This document shows positions 44,307-53,326 of a stretch of DNA of 64,000 bases, piece by piece. Made by a program: the position numbers and the translations under genes. Origin of the DNA: an uncultured Bradyrhizobium sp. Lineage in GTDB: Bacteria > Pseudomonadota > Alphaproteobacteria > Rhizobiales > Xanthobacteraceae. Under the pieces are notes generated by a model. It was not told where the DNA came from, did not search any database, and saw only the letters and a list, made by a program, of their open reading frames with translations. The stretch lies in NCBI RefSeq assembly GCF_947648125.1, contig NZ_CANSMR010000012.1, positions 124,001 through 188,000 of the forward strand, written 5' to 3'. Positions within the stretch are counted from its first letter, which is position 1. Each line of letters starts with the position of its first letter.

Positions 44307-45179
44307 TCACGCCCGGCCCTGCTGCCGGAACACCGACGGACTGACACCCGTGACTTGCCTGAACGTCGACGAGAAATGCTGGGCGTGACTGAACCCCGAC
44401 GCCAGCGCGATGCTGGTCAGGCTCTCATCGGTGTCGCTGAGGCGACGCTTGGCCACCTCGATGCGCAGGCCGAGCACATAGCGATGCGGGCTGGTGCCCA
44501 TGCTCTCCTGGAACGCGCGCAGGAAATGCCGCTTGCTCAGGCCGGCAACATCTGACAGTGCCGACAACGAGATCGTCTCGCCAAGATTGGCCCGGACGAA
44601 TTCCTCGATCCGCCGCAGCTTGAGCGCCGGCAGTCCACCGCGGCTCAATGCCTTCGCCGGTTCCGCGCCGCGCGACAGCCGCGCCATATGGGCCAGCGCC
44701 TGACTGGCCCAGCCTTCGGCGAACAGATCGAACAGATTGTCCGGCGCGGTCGCTTCCTGGCAAAGTTCGGAGAGACCACGACAGAGCTGGTCATGGCCGA
44801 ACGCAATCGCTGATGTTTCGATCAAACCATTGAGACGGCTCTGCACGAATTTCGGGTCGACGAAGACGACCACATAGTCGAACGCCGGCCCGACCGACCA
44901 CTCACCCTCGATCTCGGTACCTGCCGGAAACAGCGCCAGGTTGGCCGCCCTGGAGAAATCATATTCAACCGGACGGCCGTTGATCGTGGCCTGCAACCGC
45001 GAGCAGCCGTTGCGGAACCAGAACAACGTCAATTCGGGCTGGCGGAAATGCCAGTTCATGCGCGGCCGCGAGGTCCGGCTGAGCAGCTCGACCCTGATCG
45101 GCTCCGACCGCGCGATGACGGACGACACCAGCTCACCGCCGACCTTGCGGACAAACCGCTCCGGACGCGCTTCCTCCAT
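44307..45179 (-). CDS. AraC family transcriptional regulator
   Basis: 290 aa. The C-terminal 100 residues hold both helix-turn-helix units (ISLSALSDVAGLSKRHFLRA and SLTSIALASGFSHAQHFSST, then FRQVTGVSPSVFR). The N-terminal domain is an uncharacterised sensor. It lies 120 bp upstream of the CoA-transferase gene on the same strand and probably activates that gene set. Confidence 0.9.
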   Translation of the reverse strand: MEEARPERFVRKVGGELVSSVIARSEPIRVELLSRTSRPRMNWHFRQPELTLFWFRNGCSRLQATINGRPVEYDFSRAANLALFPAGTEIEGEWSVGPAFDYVVVFVDPKFVQSRLNGLIETSAIAFGHDQLCRGLSELCQEATAPDNLFDLFAEGWASQALAHMARLSRGAEPAKALSRGGLPALKLRRIEEFVRANLGETISLSALSDVAGLSKRHFLRAFQESMGTSPHRYVLGLRIEVAKRRLSDTDESLTSIALASGFSHAQHFSSTFRQVTGVSPSVFRQQGRA

Positions 45180-45394
45180 GGGACATCTCCTCCGCGTTTG
45201 GCACGGATGGTAAGTTCCAAATCAGAATTGACTATCCACGACCAGAAATCCAGCCCTTTGATGGCTGATCGCCAAGATGTTAGCGGGCAGGTTCGGCGGA
45301 TAGCGCACGCGGGGGATCGCGCCGCGATGGCCAGGCGCCTTGCAGAGGAGAGGTAGATGCGAGGAGGCAGGCGCCCGGCGCAGCTCGCGCCGAG

Positions 45395-46075
45395 TTAGCC
45401 GGCGACCCGGAGCGCGGTCACCGCGACGCAGGCGTTGCCGAACGGAATCAGCACCACCTGCGCGCCGTTCGGCAGCGCGATCGTCGCGAGGTCACCGAGC
45501 GCGCCGTTCTGCCCGTTGAGCTTGGCGAGCTCGGCTGCAACTGTCGGGCAGCTTTCCGCGCTCGGCGTCACCCGCACCAGATTGCCTTCGCAGGACGACC
45601 CGACCGGCGCGGCAAACACGATGCCGGCGGCGCGCTGGGCAGCGCTGCCCTGCGGCGCCTGGTTTGGCGCGAGCGCGACCAGCGACTGCACCGAATGCGA
45701 ATTGCCGGCCTTTGCATCCCACTGCGACTGCGCGGTGTAGTTCGAGTTCGTCGCCAGACCCCGGCCGAGCAACCCGAACAGATTGGCGCAGGTCGCGATG
45801 TTGCCCTGCCGCGCGTGATCGTCGAACACGGTCGGCTGCTGCCCCGCCTGCTGCTGCGGAACGGATGCCGCGGCTGCCGCTGGCGTCTGCGCCTCCTGCG
45901 GTCGCTGCTTGTGCGGCTGCGGCTTCGCGGCGGCGGCAGCAGGCTTCTTGGCCGGCGCAGGTACGGCCGGCTGCAAGGGTACAGGTTGCGTTTGCTGCGC
46001 GTAGACCACGACGCCGGCAGCACCGAGCGCGGCCACGACGACCGCAACAAAGATCAATCCAAGGGTGCGCCGCAT
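45395..46075 (-). CDS. Ala/Pro-rich exported protein, third gene of the adhesin operon
   Basis: 226 aa from the ATG at 46073-46075. An N-terminal signal or anchor segment (LGLIFVAVVVAALGAAGVVV) is followed by about 65 residues rich in Pro, Ala, Gln and Lys that look like a flexible periplasmic linker. A compact domain follows with paired Cys (ATCANLFG, SSCEGNLVRV, AESCPTVAAEL, GNACVAV). The family was not recognised. It lies 80 bp after the IalB-family gene on the same strand, so an accessory role for the trimeric adhesin is plausible but inferred. Confidence 0.7.
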   Translation of the reverse strand: MRRTLGLIFVAVVVAALGAAGVVVYAQQTQPVPLQPAVPAPAKKPAAAAAKPQPHKQRPQEAQTPAAAAASVPQQQAGQQPTVFDDHARQGNIATCANLFGLLGRGLATNSNYTAQSQWDAKAGNSHSVQSLVALAPNQAPQGSAAQRAAGIVFAAPVGSSCEGNLVRVTPSAESCPTVAAELAKLNGQNGALGDLATIALPNGAQVVLIPFGNACVAVTALRVAG

Positions 46076-46154
46076 CGACAATCCGTCCTTTTCACTTCGC
46101 ACTTCAGTTTCGAGCCGGACGCCGGAATCCCACATCCGCATGTCCGACCTCGCT

Positions 46155-46733
46155 TCATTTCAGTTTCGCCAGCACACCGGACAGTCCGTCGAGCGGCGCC
46201 GCCAGCACGATCGGCCCTGCTTGCGGAAGCTGATAGGACACAAGGCACGGCGTCGCCGCGCGGATGTGCCGCCTCAACACATTGCCGATCGCGATCGTGG
46301 CAAAGCAGAAATTGCCTTCGCAGCGATCGGTCTGCGCGACGATGCGGTCCGGACTATCGCCCATCGCGAGCTCGATCTGCGCGCCGACCCCGGCAGCTGC
46401 GGGAATCCGCATCGCCATCAGCGGCTTGCCGTCGGCGGTCGCAATCAGCGACCAGTTGAAGGCGACCGCGCCCTGCGCGTTGACGATCGACTGCGTGACG
46501 TTGCAGACGCGGCGCCTCGATTTCAGGCTCTCGTCGCAGATCAAGGTCCAGTTCTTGAACGGCTGGATCATCCGCCTGAACTCGCCGAGCGTCTCGCCTT
46601 CCGGCACCGCGACGTCCGACGGCTTCACGGTGTAGGCGGCCGGCGGCGCGCCCTGCGCGACCGCGCTCGCTGCCGCGCAGAGCCAGATCGCCAAAGCCAG
46701 ACACGCCAGCCGCCTCGTCGCCGCCAGGGTCAA
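46155..46733 (-). CDS. Invasion-associated locus B (IalB) family periplasmic protein
   Basis: 192 aa. The signal peptide is LACLALAIWLCAAASAVA, cut before QGAPP. The IalB domain shows FKNWTLICDESLKSRRRVCN, QGAVAFNWSLIATADGKPLM, and DRCEGNFCFATIAIGNVLRR with its Cys pairs. The family is named for a Bartonella erythrocyte-invasion factor but is widespread in rhizobia, with no settled biochemical role. Its start overlaps the stop of the adhesin gene by 4 bp, so the two are co-translated. Confidence 0.87.
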   Translation of the reverse strand: MTLAATRRLACLALAIWLCAAASAVAQGAPPAAYTVKPSDVAVPEGETLGEFRRMIQPFKNWTLICDESLKSRRRVCNVTQSIVNAQGAVAFNWSLIATADGKPLMAMRIPAAAGVGAQIELAMGDSPDRIVAQTDRCEGNFCFATIAIGNVLRRHIRAATPCLVSYQLPQAGPIVLAAPLDGLSGVLAKLK

Positions 46734-49700
46734 TTGAGCGTCAGGCTCACGCCGGCGCTGACGCCCCAGTCGCTGCCGGCGGTGGTCGCCGCCAAATTGC
46801 TGCGCAGCCGGCTGTTCTCGCTGGTGTAACCGATGCCGAAGGCAAGCGCGCCCTGGCTGCGCCAGACGCCGCCGCCGGCCGATGCGCTGATCTTGCCGGG
46901 CCGGTCGTCATAGCGCAGCGATGCCGCAGCCATGCCGATCGCGGCGGCGCGCCAGGCGTCCTGCCGAACTTCGCCGATCTGGCCGTTGAGCTGCTGGAAC
47001 GCGCTGTTGAGCTGGTTGACGTTGACCGCATCGGTGCCGGCGACACCCGCCGCCACGTTGCTGATGGTGACCGGCCCGGTACTGCCGCTGTTCAGCGTCA
47101 CCTTGTTGGTGGTGTTCCCTGAGGCATCGGTGTCGTAGCGGATCGAGCTACTGGCAACCGCCTGCAGCTGGCTCACATTGACCGCATCCGTCGCAGCCGA
47201 GCCTGCGGCAACATTGGTGACGCGGCGTTCAGCCCCGGACGAGCCGACCGACACTTCGCCGGTCGCAACCCCCGCGACGCTCTTGCCGACGACGGGCGTA
47301 TAGGCCGCATCGCTCAGATTGGCCGTGGTGGTCGAGTTCGCGCCGAGCGCCAGCGAGTTGGCCGAAGTCGCCTTGGCACCAGCGCCGATCGCGACCGAGT
47401 TGGCGCCCGACGCGGCGGAGCCGTTGCCCATCGACACTGCGTTCGCGCCGCTTGCGACCGACTGCGGTCCGATCGCGACACTCTCCGCGCCGGTGGCGGA
47501 CGAATCCGCCGCGGTCGAGTTGGCGTGGAAGTACTTGATGCCTCCGCTGCCGGTAGAGATGTTGTTGACCGTGGTATAGAGCGCGTCGAGCGAGGTGTTG
47601 GTGGCCCAGAGCTGCGAGCCGTTGATCGCGTCCGTCGAGGTCGAGCTGATCTGGCCGGCGGCGACGTTGGTGACGGTGCGTTCCGCCCCGACGCTGCCGA
47701 CGCTGACGGTTGAGGTCGGCGCCGTGCCGGCGAAGGCGTAGGCGGTGCCACCAATCGATGTGCTCTTGGTCTGGACCACCGTCGAGGTTGTCGAATTGGC
47801 GCCGAGCGCGACGTCGCCGGCCTGCGCCGTCGCCTTGGCATTCGGACCGAGCGCAACGCTGGTCGGGTTGGAGGTCTGCGATCCGGCGCCGATCGACACC
47901 GACTGGATGCCGCTGGCCTGCGCATTCGTTCCGAACGCGATCGAGTCGGCGAAGTTGGATACCGAATTCTGGCCGATCGCGATGCCGCCGGGCGCGGTCT
48001 GCGCCACGGTTGCGCCAAAGCCCATGCCGATGCCGTTGTCGCCATTGACCACGGTCTGCGGTCCGACCGCGACGGAATTGTTGCCGACCGCGAGCGAGTC
48101 GGCGAGCGTCGAATTGGCGTGGAAGTATTTCGTGGTCGTGGTCGCGAACGAGGTGAGCGCGCCGGTCAGCTGTCGCACGGTGACGGCGTCGCTCGACTGG
48201 GTGCCGTCGGCCACATTGGTGATCTGGCGATAGCTCGTCGCGTTGCCGACCGACACCGCGCCGAGCAGCGCGAGATCGGTGGTGTTGTAGGGAATGATGG
48301 TGCCGCCGATCGTGCCGGAAGCCGGCGCGAGCGCGCGGTTCGAGATCGAGCCCGAGCCGATCGCAACGCCGCCGGCGACCGTGGCCTGGGTGTTGAAGCC
48401 GAGCGCGGTGGAGTTTGCAGCGGTTGCCGACGCGGCGATGCCGGCAGCCATCGAATTCGCACCGGTCGCGCCGTTGTTGGTGTAGTTCGCCAGCTGGGTG
48501 CCACCGTCGTTGACGCTGTAATAATGCGTCAGGCCGTTGCTGACGACGGTCGACAGGCTGTCGATCGCCTGCGTCGCGGCAAACAGCTGCGAGCCATTGA
48601 TCGCATCGGTCGAGCCGTTGCTGATCCGTCCCGCGGCGACGTTGGTGATGGTGCGTTCGTGGCCGACCGTGCCGACGCTGACGGTCGAGAGCGGCGCCGT
48701 GCCGGCGAAGCTGTAGGCGGTGGTGCCGATGGTGATGCCTGACGTGCCGACCGCCGTGGTGGTCTGGCTGCCGGAGCCGAGCGCGATGTCGTTGGCATTC
48801 GTGGCGGTCGCGCCATTGCCGATCGACACCGAGCCGCTGCCGGTCGCGGTCGACACCGGCCCGATCGCAACCGAATTCGTCCCGGCGGCCGACGAGTCGG
48901 CCAGCGTCGAATTGGCGTGGAAATACTTGATGCCGCCGCCGGTGTTGATGTTGTTAACGGTGGTCGCGAGACCGTCGACCGCCTGGTTGGTGGACCAGAG
49001 CTGGGAGCCGTTGACCGCATCCGTCGAGCCGTTGTTGAGCCGTCCCGCGGCCACGTTGGTGATGGTGCGCTCGGCACCGACCGCACCGACGCTCACCGTC
49101 GAGGCCGGCGTGGTGCCGGCAAAGCTGTAGGTGGTGCCGTTGATCACGGTGTTCGGGGTGCCGACCGCGGCTGACGTGACGCTGCCGAAGCCGAGCGCGA
49201 CGGCGCCGGCATTGCTGGCGTTGGCATTGGCGCCAAGCGCGAGCGAATTCGCGGCACCGGCACTCGAATTGACACCGAGAGAGGTCGCCTGAACATCGGA
49301 GGCCGCTGCATTCTGGCCGATCGCGGTGCTGGACGTGGCCGAGGCCTGGGCATTGGGTCCGATCGCGGTGCTGAACTGGCCTGTCGCCTTGGAGATGTAT
49401 CCCAAGGCCACTGCGTCGAGCGCCGATGCAGTCGATTGGTAGCCGGCGGCGATCGCATTGTCGCCGCTGGCGGCCGAAGCGTTACCGACCGAGATTGCGT
49501 TGGCGCCGGTCGCGGTCGACACCGGACCGACCGCAACCGAGTTGGTTCCGACGGCTGACGAATCGGCCAGCGTCGAATTGGCGTGGAAATACTTGATGCC
49601 GCCGCCGGCGTTGATGTTTTCGATCGCCTGGTTGGTGGCAAACAGCTGCGACCCGTTGACCGCATCCGTCGACCCGTTGTTGAGCCGCCCCGCCGCGACA

Positions 49701-52700
49701 TTGGTGATGGTGCGCTCGGCGCCGACCGCGCCGACGCTGACCGTCGAGGCCGGCGTCGTGCCGGCGAAGCTGTAGGTGGTGCCGTTGATCACCGTGTTCG
49801 GCGTGCCGACCGCAGCGGTCGTCACGCTGCCGAAGCCGAGCGCGACGGCGCCGGCATTGCTGGCGTTGGCATTGGCGCCAAGCGCGAGCGAATTCGTGAA
49901 GCCGGCACTCGAATTCACACCGAGAGCGCTCGACTGAAAGCCGGACGCCGCCGCATTCTGGCCGATCGCGGTGCTCGACGTGGCTGAGGCTTGGGCATTG
50001 GGTCCGATCGCGGTGCTGTATTGGCCTGTGGCCTTGGCGATGAATCCAAACGCCGTTGCGTCGAGGGCCGATGCCACGGAAGCGGCGCCGGTGGCGATCG
50101 CATTGTCGCCGGTGGCGGACGAGGCGTTACCAACCGAGATGGCGCTGGTGCCGGTCGCCGTCGACAGCGGGCCGACCGCAACCGAGTCGGTCCCAACCGC
50201 AGAGGAATCGGCCAGCGTCGAATTGGCGTGGAAATACTTGATGCCGCCGCCATTGTTGATGTTGTTGACGGTGGTGCCAAGGGTGCCGACAGCCTGGTTG
50301 GTGGCGAACAGCTGCGAACCGTTGACCGCATCGGTCGAGCCGTTGTTGAGCCGTCCCGCCGCGACATTGGTGATGGTGCGCTCGGCGCCGACGGCGCCGA
50401 CGCTGACCGTCGAGGCCGGCGTGGTGCCGGCAAAGCTGTAGGTGGTGCCGTTGATCACCGTATTCGGGGTACCGACCGCCGCGGTGGTCACGCTGCCGAA
50501 GCCTAGCGCGACGGCGCCGGCATTGCTGGCGTTGGCATTGGCGCCAAGCGCGAGCGAATTCGCGGCACCGGCACTCGAATTGACACCGAGAGAGGTCGCC
50601 TGAACATCGGAGGCCGCTGCATTCTGGCCGACCGCAGTGCTGGACGTGGCCGAGGCCTGGGCATTGGGTCCGATCGCCGTGCTGAATTGGCCGGTCGCCT
50701 TGGCTATGTATCCAACCGCGACGGCGTCCACGCCGGACGCCGCAGCGCTCACTCCTGCCGCAAGCGCATTGGCGCCTGTGGCTCCAGCGTTGTTGTAGTT
50801 GGTATCCGTGCCCGTGCTCACGCTGTTGACGCTGTAGTCGTGGATCGCGCCGGCGGTGATCTGGCTCGAGAGCGTATTGGCAACGCTGTAGAGCTGCGAA
50901 CCGTTGATGGCGTCCGTGCTCGACGTGCTGATCCGCCCGGCCGCGACGTTGGTGATGGTGCGTTCCGCGCCAACCGCCCCGACGCTGACCGTCGAGCCCG
51001 GCGTGGTGCCGGCGAAGCCCGAATAGGTGATGCCGTTGATCACCGCATTTGGCGTGCCGACCGCGGCAACGGTGACGCTGCCGGAGCCGAGCGCGACATC
51101 GCCGGATTTTGCCGCCGCGGTTGCGCCGTTACCCAGTGCGATGTTGCCGGCGAGACCGGCGGCGCCCGCGGTGGAGCCATTGCCGAGCGCCACGGAGCCC
51201 TGCCCGATCGCCTTGTTGTTGTTGCCGATCGCAACCGCGCCGTTGGCCTGGTTGGCGGCGGTGGCGGAGGCGGTGCCATCACTGTTGGCGATGTTGTTCG
51301 CGCCGCCGGTGAAGGCGCCGGTGCCGCTGGCATAGCTGGGATCGCCGATCGCCACCGCGCCGTTGCCAAAGGCGGTGTTGTTCGCGCCGATGGAAACGGC
51401 CTGGCCGCCTGTGGCCGTCGAATTGGTGCCCAAGGCCACCGCGTTGGCGGAACTGGCCGCGGCATTGTTGCCGATGGCAATGGCGCTCGTGGCCGACGCC
51501 TTGGCGCCGATGCCGAGTGCGGTACTGGCGGTTCCGCTGGCGTTGGCGCTGACGCCGGCCGCGAGAGAGTTGTCTCCTGCCGCGCTCGCTCCAGACCCGA
51601 ATGAGGAGGAGTTTTGGCCGCTGGCAACGGCTGCGTTGCCAACCGCAGTGCTGGCGGCGGCACTCGCATTTGAGGCAGTGCCGATCGCCAGCGAGCTCGT
51701 GCCGGCGGCACTGGCCCCAACGCCGGTCGCGATCGAACTGATGCCGGCGGATGCCGCATTGTTGCCGAGTGCGATGCCGCCCGTCGCTGCACTGTTGACG
51801 ATTGCGCCCGATCCGATCGCGACCGAGCCCCCGGTGCTCAGCGCCTGCGCCTGATTACCCAACGCGACGGCGAAATCCGCTGACGCCTTGGCGAGGTTGC
51901 CGGCGGCCAACGAACTGATGCCCGACGCGGCCGACTGGATGCCAAAGGCGGCGGCGCTGGAGCCGCTGGCATTGGCGAGGTATCCCACGGCTGCGGCCCC
52001 TACCGCGGAAGCGGTCGCCCCATTACCAACTGCGGTGGCCTGATTTGCCGACGCGGTGGCCGACGTCCCGAAGGCGCTGGCTCCTGTGCCCGTCGCTGAA
52101 GCGCTTGGGCCGACACTGGTTGACCAAGCCCCCGTGGCGGTGGAACCGGTGCCAAGCGCAACAGCCTCGAACGTGAAGCCGGCAGGTGCGGTCCCGCTGG
52201 CATTGGCATTTGTGCCGATGGCGATTGGAGACCCGCCGCCGGTTCCGGCGTTTGCCTTGGCGCTGACGCCGATGGCGGTGCCCGAACCGTTTGAAGATGA
52301 GGCGGAGGATGACAATCCAATCGCGATCGAGGCACCACCGGAGGCGCTCGCCGTCGAGCCCAGCGCCAAGGCACCCACCCCATTTGCAGTGGTGTTGACG
52401 CCGAAGGATGAGGATCCGTCCCCGGTGGAGTGCGCGTTTCCGCCTATGGCGAGGGCATTGGTGCCGGTCGCGTTCGCAAACACACCCATACCGATCGCAT
52501 TAAGGCCGTTCACGGAGTTGGAATAGCCCACGATGATCGAACCATCGCCGGTCGCGGTGTTCGAATCGCCGATCGCCAGGGAGTTCTGGCCATTCGCATT
52601 GGTATTGGCGCCAATGGCGGTTGCGGTGGTCCCGGCGGCGTGGGCGCCGCAACCAATAGCCGTGCTGCCTGCAGTTGCAGCGGTGGGATTGGTGCAGTTG

Positions 52701-52990
52701 GCGGGGTTGCTCAAAACACCATTGCCGATGGCAACCTGCGCGAATGCCGCCTGCGGGATCATGATCCCCATGACGACGAGCAGCGCACCGACCGCTCCGC
52801 TAGCGCCGAGCGAACCAAGCCCTAGCCGCTCGCGCTTTACGCCGAGCCTGCGATGCGCCTCACGCAGCACCGCGATCAGCCGCCGCCGCAGCGAACGGCT
52901 GCCCGCATCGCCCGATGCGACCCAGCTCCGGACGAAGCCGGTGCGGCCTTGACGCTTCAGCGATTCGGTTGAGTTGCGTGCGACAACCAT
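46730..52990 (-). CDS. Trimeric autotransporter adhesin (YadA-like, type Vc secretion)
   Basis: About 2,086 aa from the ATG at 52988-52990, which has GGGG upstream; an ATG 12 bp earlier is possible. A long signal peptide of about 84 residues ends MGIMIPQAAFA. The head consists of very many YadA-type repeats of about 14 residues (S/A-x-AIG-x-x-A-x-A-x-G). These alternate with connector/stalk units VSVGAVGAERTITNVAAGR and TDAVNGSQL. The last 75 residues form the membrane anchor (AWRAAAIGMAAASLRYDDRP to WGVSAGVSLTLN). Three homologous internal units of about 215-230 residues occur. It should trimerise and mediate surface attachment. An AraC gene lies upstream; an IalB gene overlaps its 3' end. 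Confidence 0.95.
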   Translation of the reverse strand: MVVARNSTESLKRQGRTGFVRSWVASGDAGSRSLRRRLIAVLREAHRRLGVKRERLGLGSLGASGAVGALLVVMGIMIPQAAFAQVAIGNGVLSNPANCTNPTAATAGSTAIGCGAHAAGTTATAIGANTNANGQNSLAIGDSNTATGDGSIIVGYSNSVNGLNAIGMGVFANATGTNALAIGGNAHSTGDGSSSFGVNTTANGVGALALGSTASASGGASIAIGLSSSASSSNGSGTAIGVSAKANAGTGGGSPIAIGTNANASGTAPAGFTFEAVALGTGSTATGAWSTSVGPSASATGTGASAFGTSATASANQATAVGNGATASAVGAAAVGYLANASGSSAAAFGIQSAASGISSLAAGNLAKASADFAVALGNQAQALSTGGSVAIGSGAIVNSAATGGIALGNNAASAGISSIATGVGASAAGTSSLAIGTASNASAAASTAVGNAAVASGQNSSSFGSGASAAGDNSLAAGVSANASGTASTALGIGAKASATSAIAIGNNAAASSANAVALGTNSTATGGQAVSIGANNTAFGNGAVAIGDPSYASGTGAFTGGANNIANSDGTASATAANQANGAVAIGNNNKAIGQGSVALGNGSTAGAAGLAGNIALGNGATAAAKSGDVALGSGSVTVAAVGTPNAVINGITYSGFAGTTPGSTVSVGAVGAERTITNVAAGRISTSSTDAINGSQLYSVANTLSSQITAGAIHDYSVNSVSTGTDTNYNNAGATGANALAAGVSAAASGVDAVAVGYIAKATGQFSTAIGPNAQASATSSTAVGQNAAASDVQATSLGVNSSAGAANSLALGANANASNAGAVALGFGSVTTAAVGTPNTVINGTTYSFAGTTPASTVSVGAVGAERTITNVAAGRLNNGSTDAVNGSQLFATNQAVGTLGTTVNNINNGGGIKYFHANSTLADSSAVGTDSVAVGPLSTATGTSAISVGNASSATGDNAIATGAASVASALDATAFGFIAKATGQYSTAIGPNAQASATSSTAIGQNAAASGFQSSALGVNSSAGFTNSLALGANANASNAGAVALGFGSVTTAAVGTPNTVINGTTYSFAGTTPASTVSVGAVGAERTITNVAAGRLNNGSTDAVNGSQLFATNQAIENINAGGGIKYFHANSTLADSSAVGTNSVAVGPVSTATGANAISVGNASAASGDNAIAAGYQSTASALDAVALGYISKATGQFSTAIGPNAQASATSSTAIGQNAAASDVQATSLGVNSSAGAANSLALGANANASNAGAVALGFGSVTSAAVGTPNTVINGTTYSFAGTTPASTVSVGAVGAERTITNVAAGRLNNGSTDAVNGSQLWSTNQAVDGLATTVNNINTGGGIKYFHANSTLADSSAAGTNSVAIGPVSTATGSGSVSIGNGATATNANDIALGSGSQTTTAVGTSGITIGTTAYSFAGTAPLSTVSVGTVGHERTITNVAAGRISNGSTDAINGSQLFAATQAIDSLSTVVSNGLTHYYSVNDGGTQLANYTNNGATGANSMAAGIAASATAANSTALGFNTQATVAGGVAIGSGSISNRALAPASGTIGGTIIPYNTTDLALLGAVSVGNATSYRQITNVADGTQSSDAVTVRQLTGALTSFATTTTKYFHANSTLADSLAVGNNSVAVGPQTVVNGDNGIGMGFGATVAQTAPGGIAIGQNSVSNFADSIAFGTNAQASGIQSVSIGAGSQTSNPTSVALGPNAKATAQAGDVALGANSTTSTVVQTKSTSIGGTAYAFAGTAPTSTVSVGSVGAERTVTNVAAGQISSTSTDAINGSQLWATNTSLDALYTTVNNISTGSGGIKYFHANSTAADSSATGAESVAIGPQSVASGANAVSMGNGSAASGANSVAIGAGAKATSANSLALGANSTTTANLSDAAYTPVVGKSVAGVATGEVSVGSSGAERRVTNVAAGSAATDAVNVSQLQAVASSSIRYDTDASGNTTNKVTLNSGSTGPVTISNVAAGVAGTDAVNVNQLNSAFQQLNGQIGEVRQDAWRAAAIGMAAASLRYDDRPGKISASAGGGVWRSQGALAFGIGYTSENSRLRSNLAATTAGSDWGVSAGVSLTLN
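48900..50740 (-). repeat. Long internal repeats of the adhesin gene
   Basis: Three consecutive units of about 640-670 bp are recognisable, each bounded by the conserved codons for GGIKYFHANSTLADSS (plus-strand landmarks near 48907, 49573 and 50217). The first and third are nearly identical over long DNA stretches, such as the block at 49253-49385 and its copy at 50562-50695, while the middle one differs more. Such repeats invite recombination and length change. Confidence 0.8.
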
Positions 52991-53002
52991 GGTGCGCCCC
53001 AT

Positions 53003-53326
53003 TCATGACATCTGGTCCAGACGTCGGGGGTGCCATGCCGCGGACTGTGCCGACATGCGTGTCCTTTGGGACCGCATGTGGAGATATGAAGACCGCGCGA
53101 TGCGTGCGCGCCTTCCAGTCCTGGCCAACGATGTGTCGAACTCAACGAGCGCGATCTTGCCACCCAGCGCTCGCTCGACTGCCCCATCAATGTGCCCCGA
53201 GTCGTCATATCAAAAATGATAGACACATATTTGACAACGTCACTCAGCAGGCCGTCCAAATAGCGCGCAGATCGTCTCACAAGTTGAATGATTTGCTCGA
53301 TGCACCGTGGGGTAATCCGCAAATCT
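53003..53326. other. Non-coding gap of 324 bp upstream of the adhesin gene
   Basis: No gene seen. It must hold the adhesin promoter and leader. The AT-rich block at about 53200-53250 contains the palindrome TATCA-aaaa-TGATA (53208-53221), a candidate regulator site, and minus-strand hexamers resembling -35/-10 elements, though no spacing of 16-18 bp was convincing. Confidence 0.5.
53208..53221. promoter_or_regulatory. AT-rich palindrome upstream of the adhesin gene
   Basis: TATCA-aaaa-TGATA is a perfect 5-bp inverted repeat in an AT-rich patch, about 220 bp before the adhesin start. It may be a regulator site or the centre of the promoter region. Confidence 0.4.

Noticed and set aside
42909-44555. 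548-codon plus-strand frame across the CoA-transferase gene
   Set aside because: It spans two minus-strand genes with clear family motifs; its translation is low-complexity and Arg/His-rich.
50687-51604. 305-codon plus-strand frame inside the adhesin gene
   Set aside because: It arises from the repetitive codons of the adhesin read in antisense. Its Gly/Arg/Ala-rich product has no motif or ribosome-binding site.
46730-52990. CRISPR-like regular repeats in the adhesin gene
   Set aside because: The periodic units are coding repeats of about 42 bp encoding YadA head motifs, with continuous open frame and no unique spacers.
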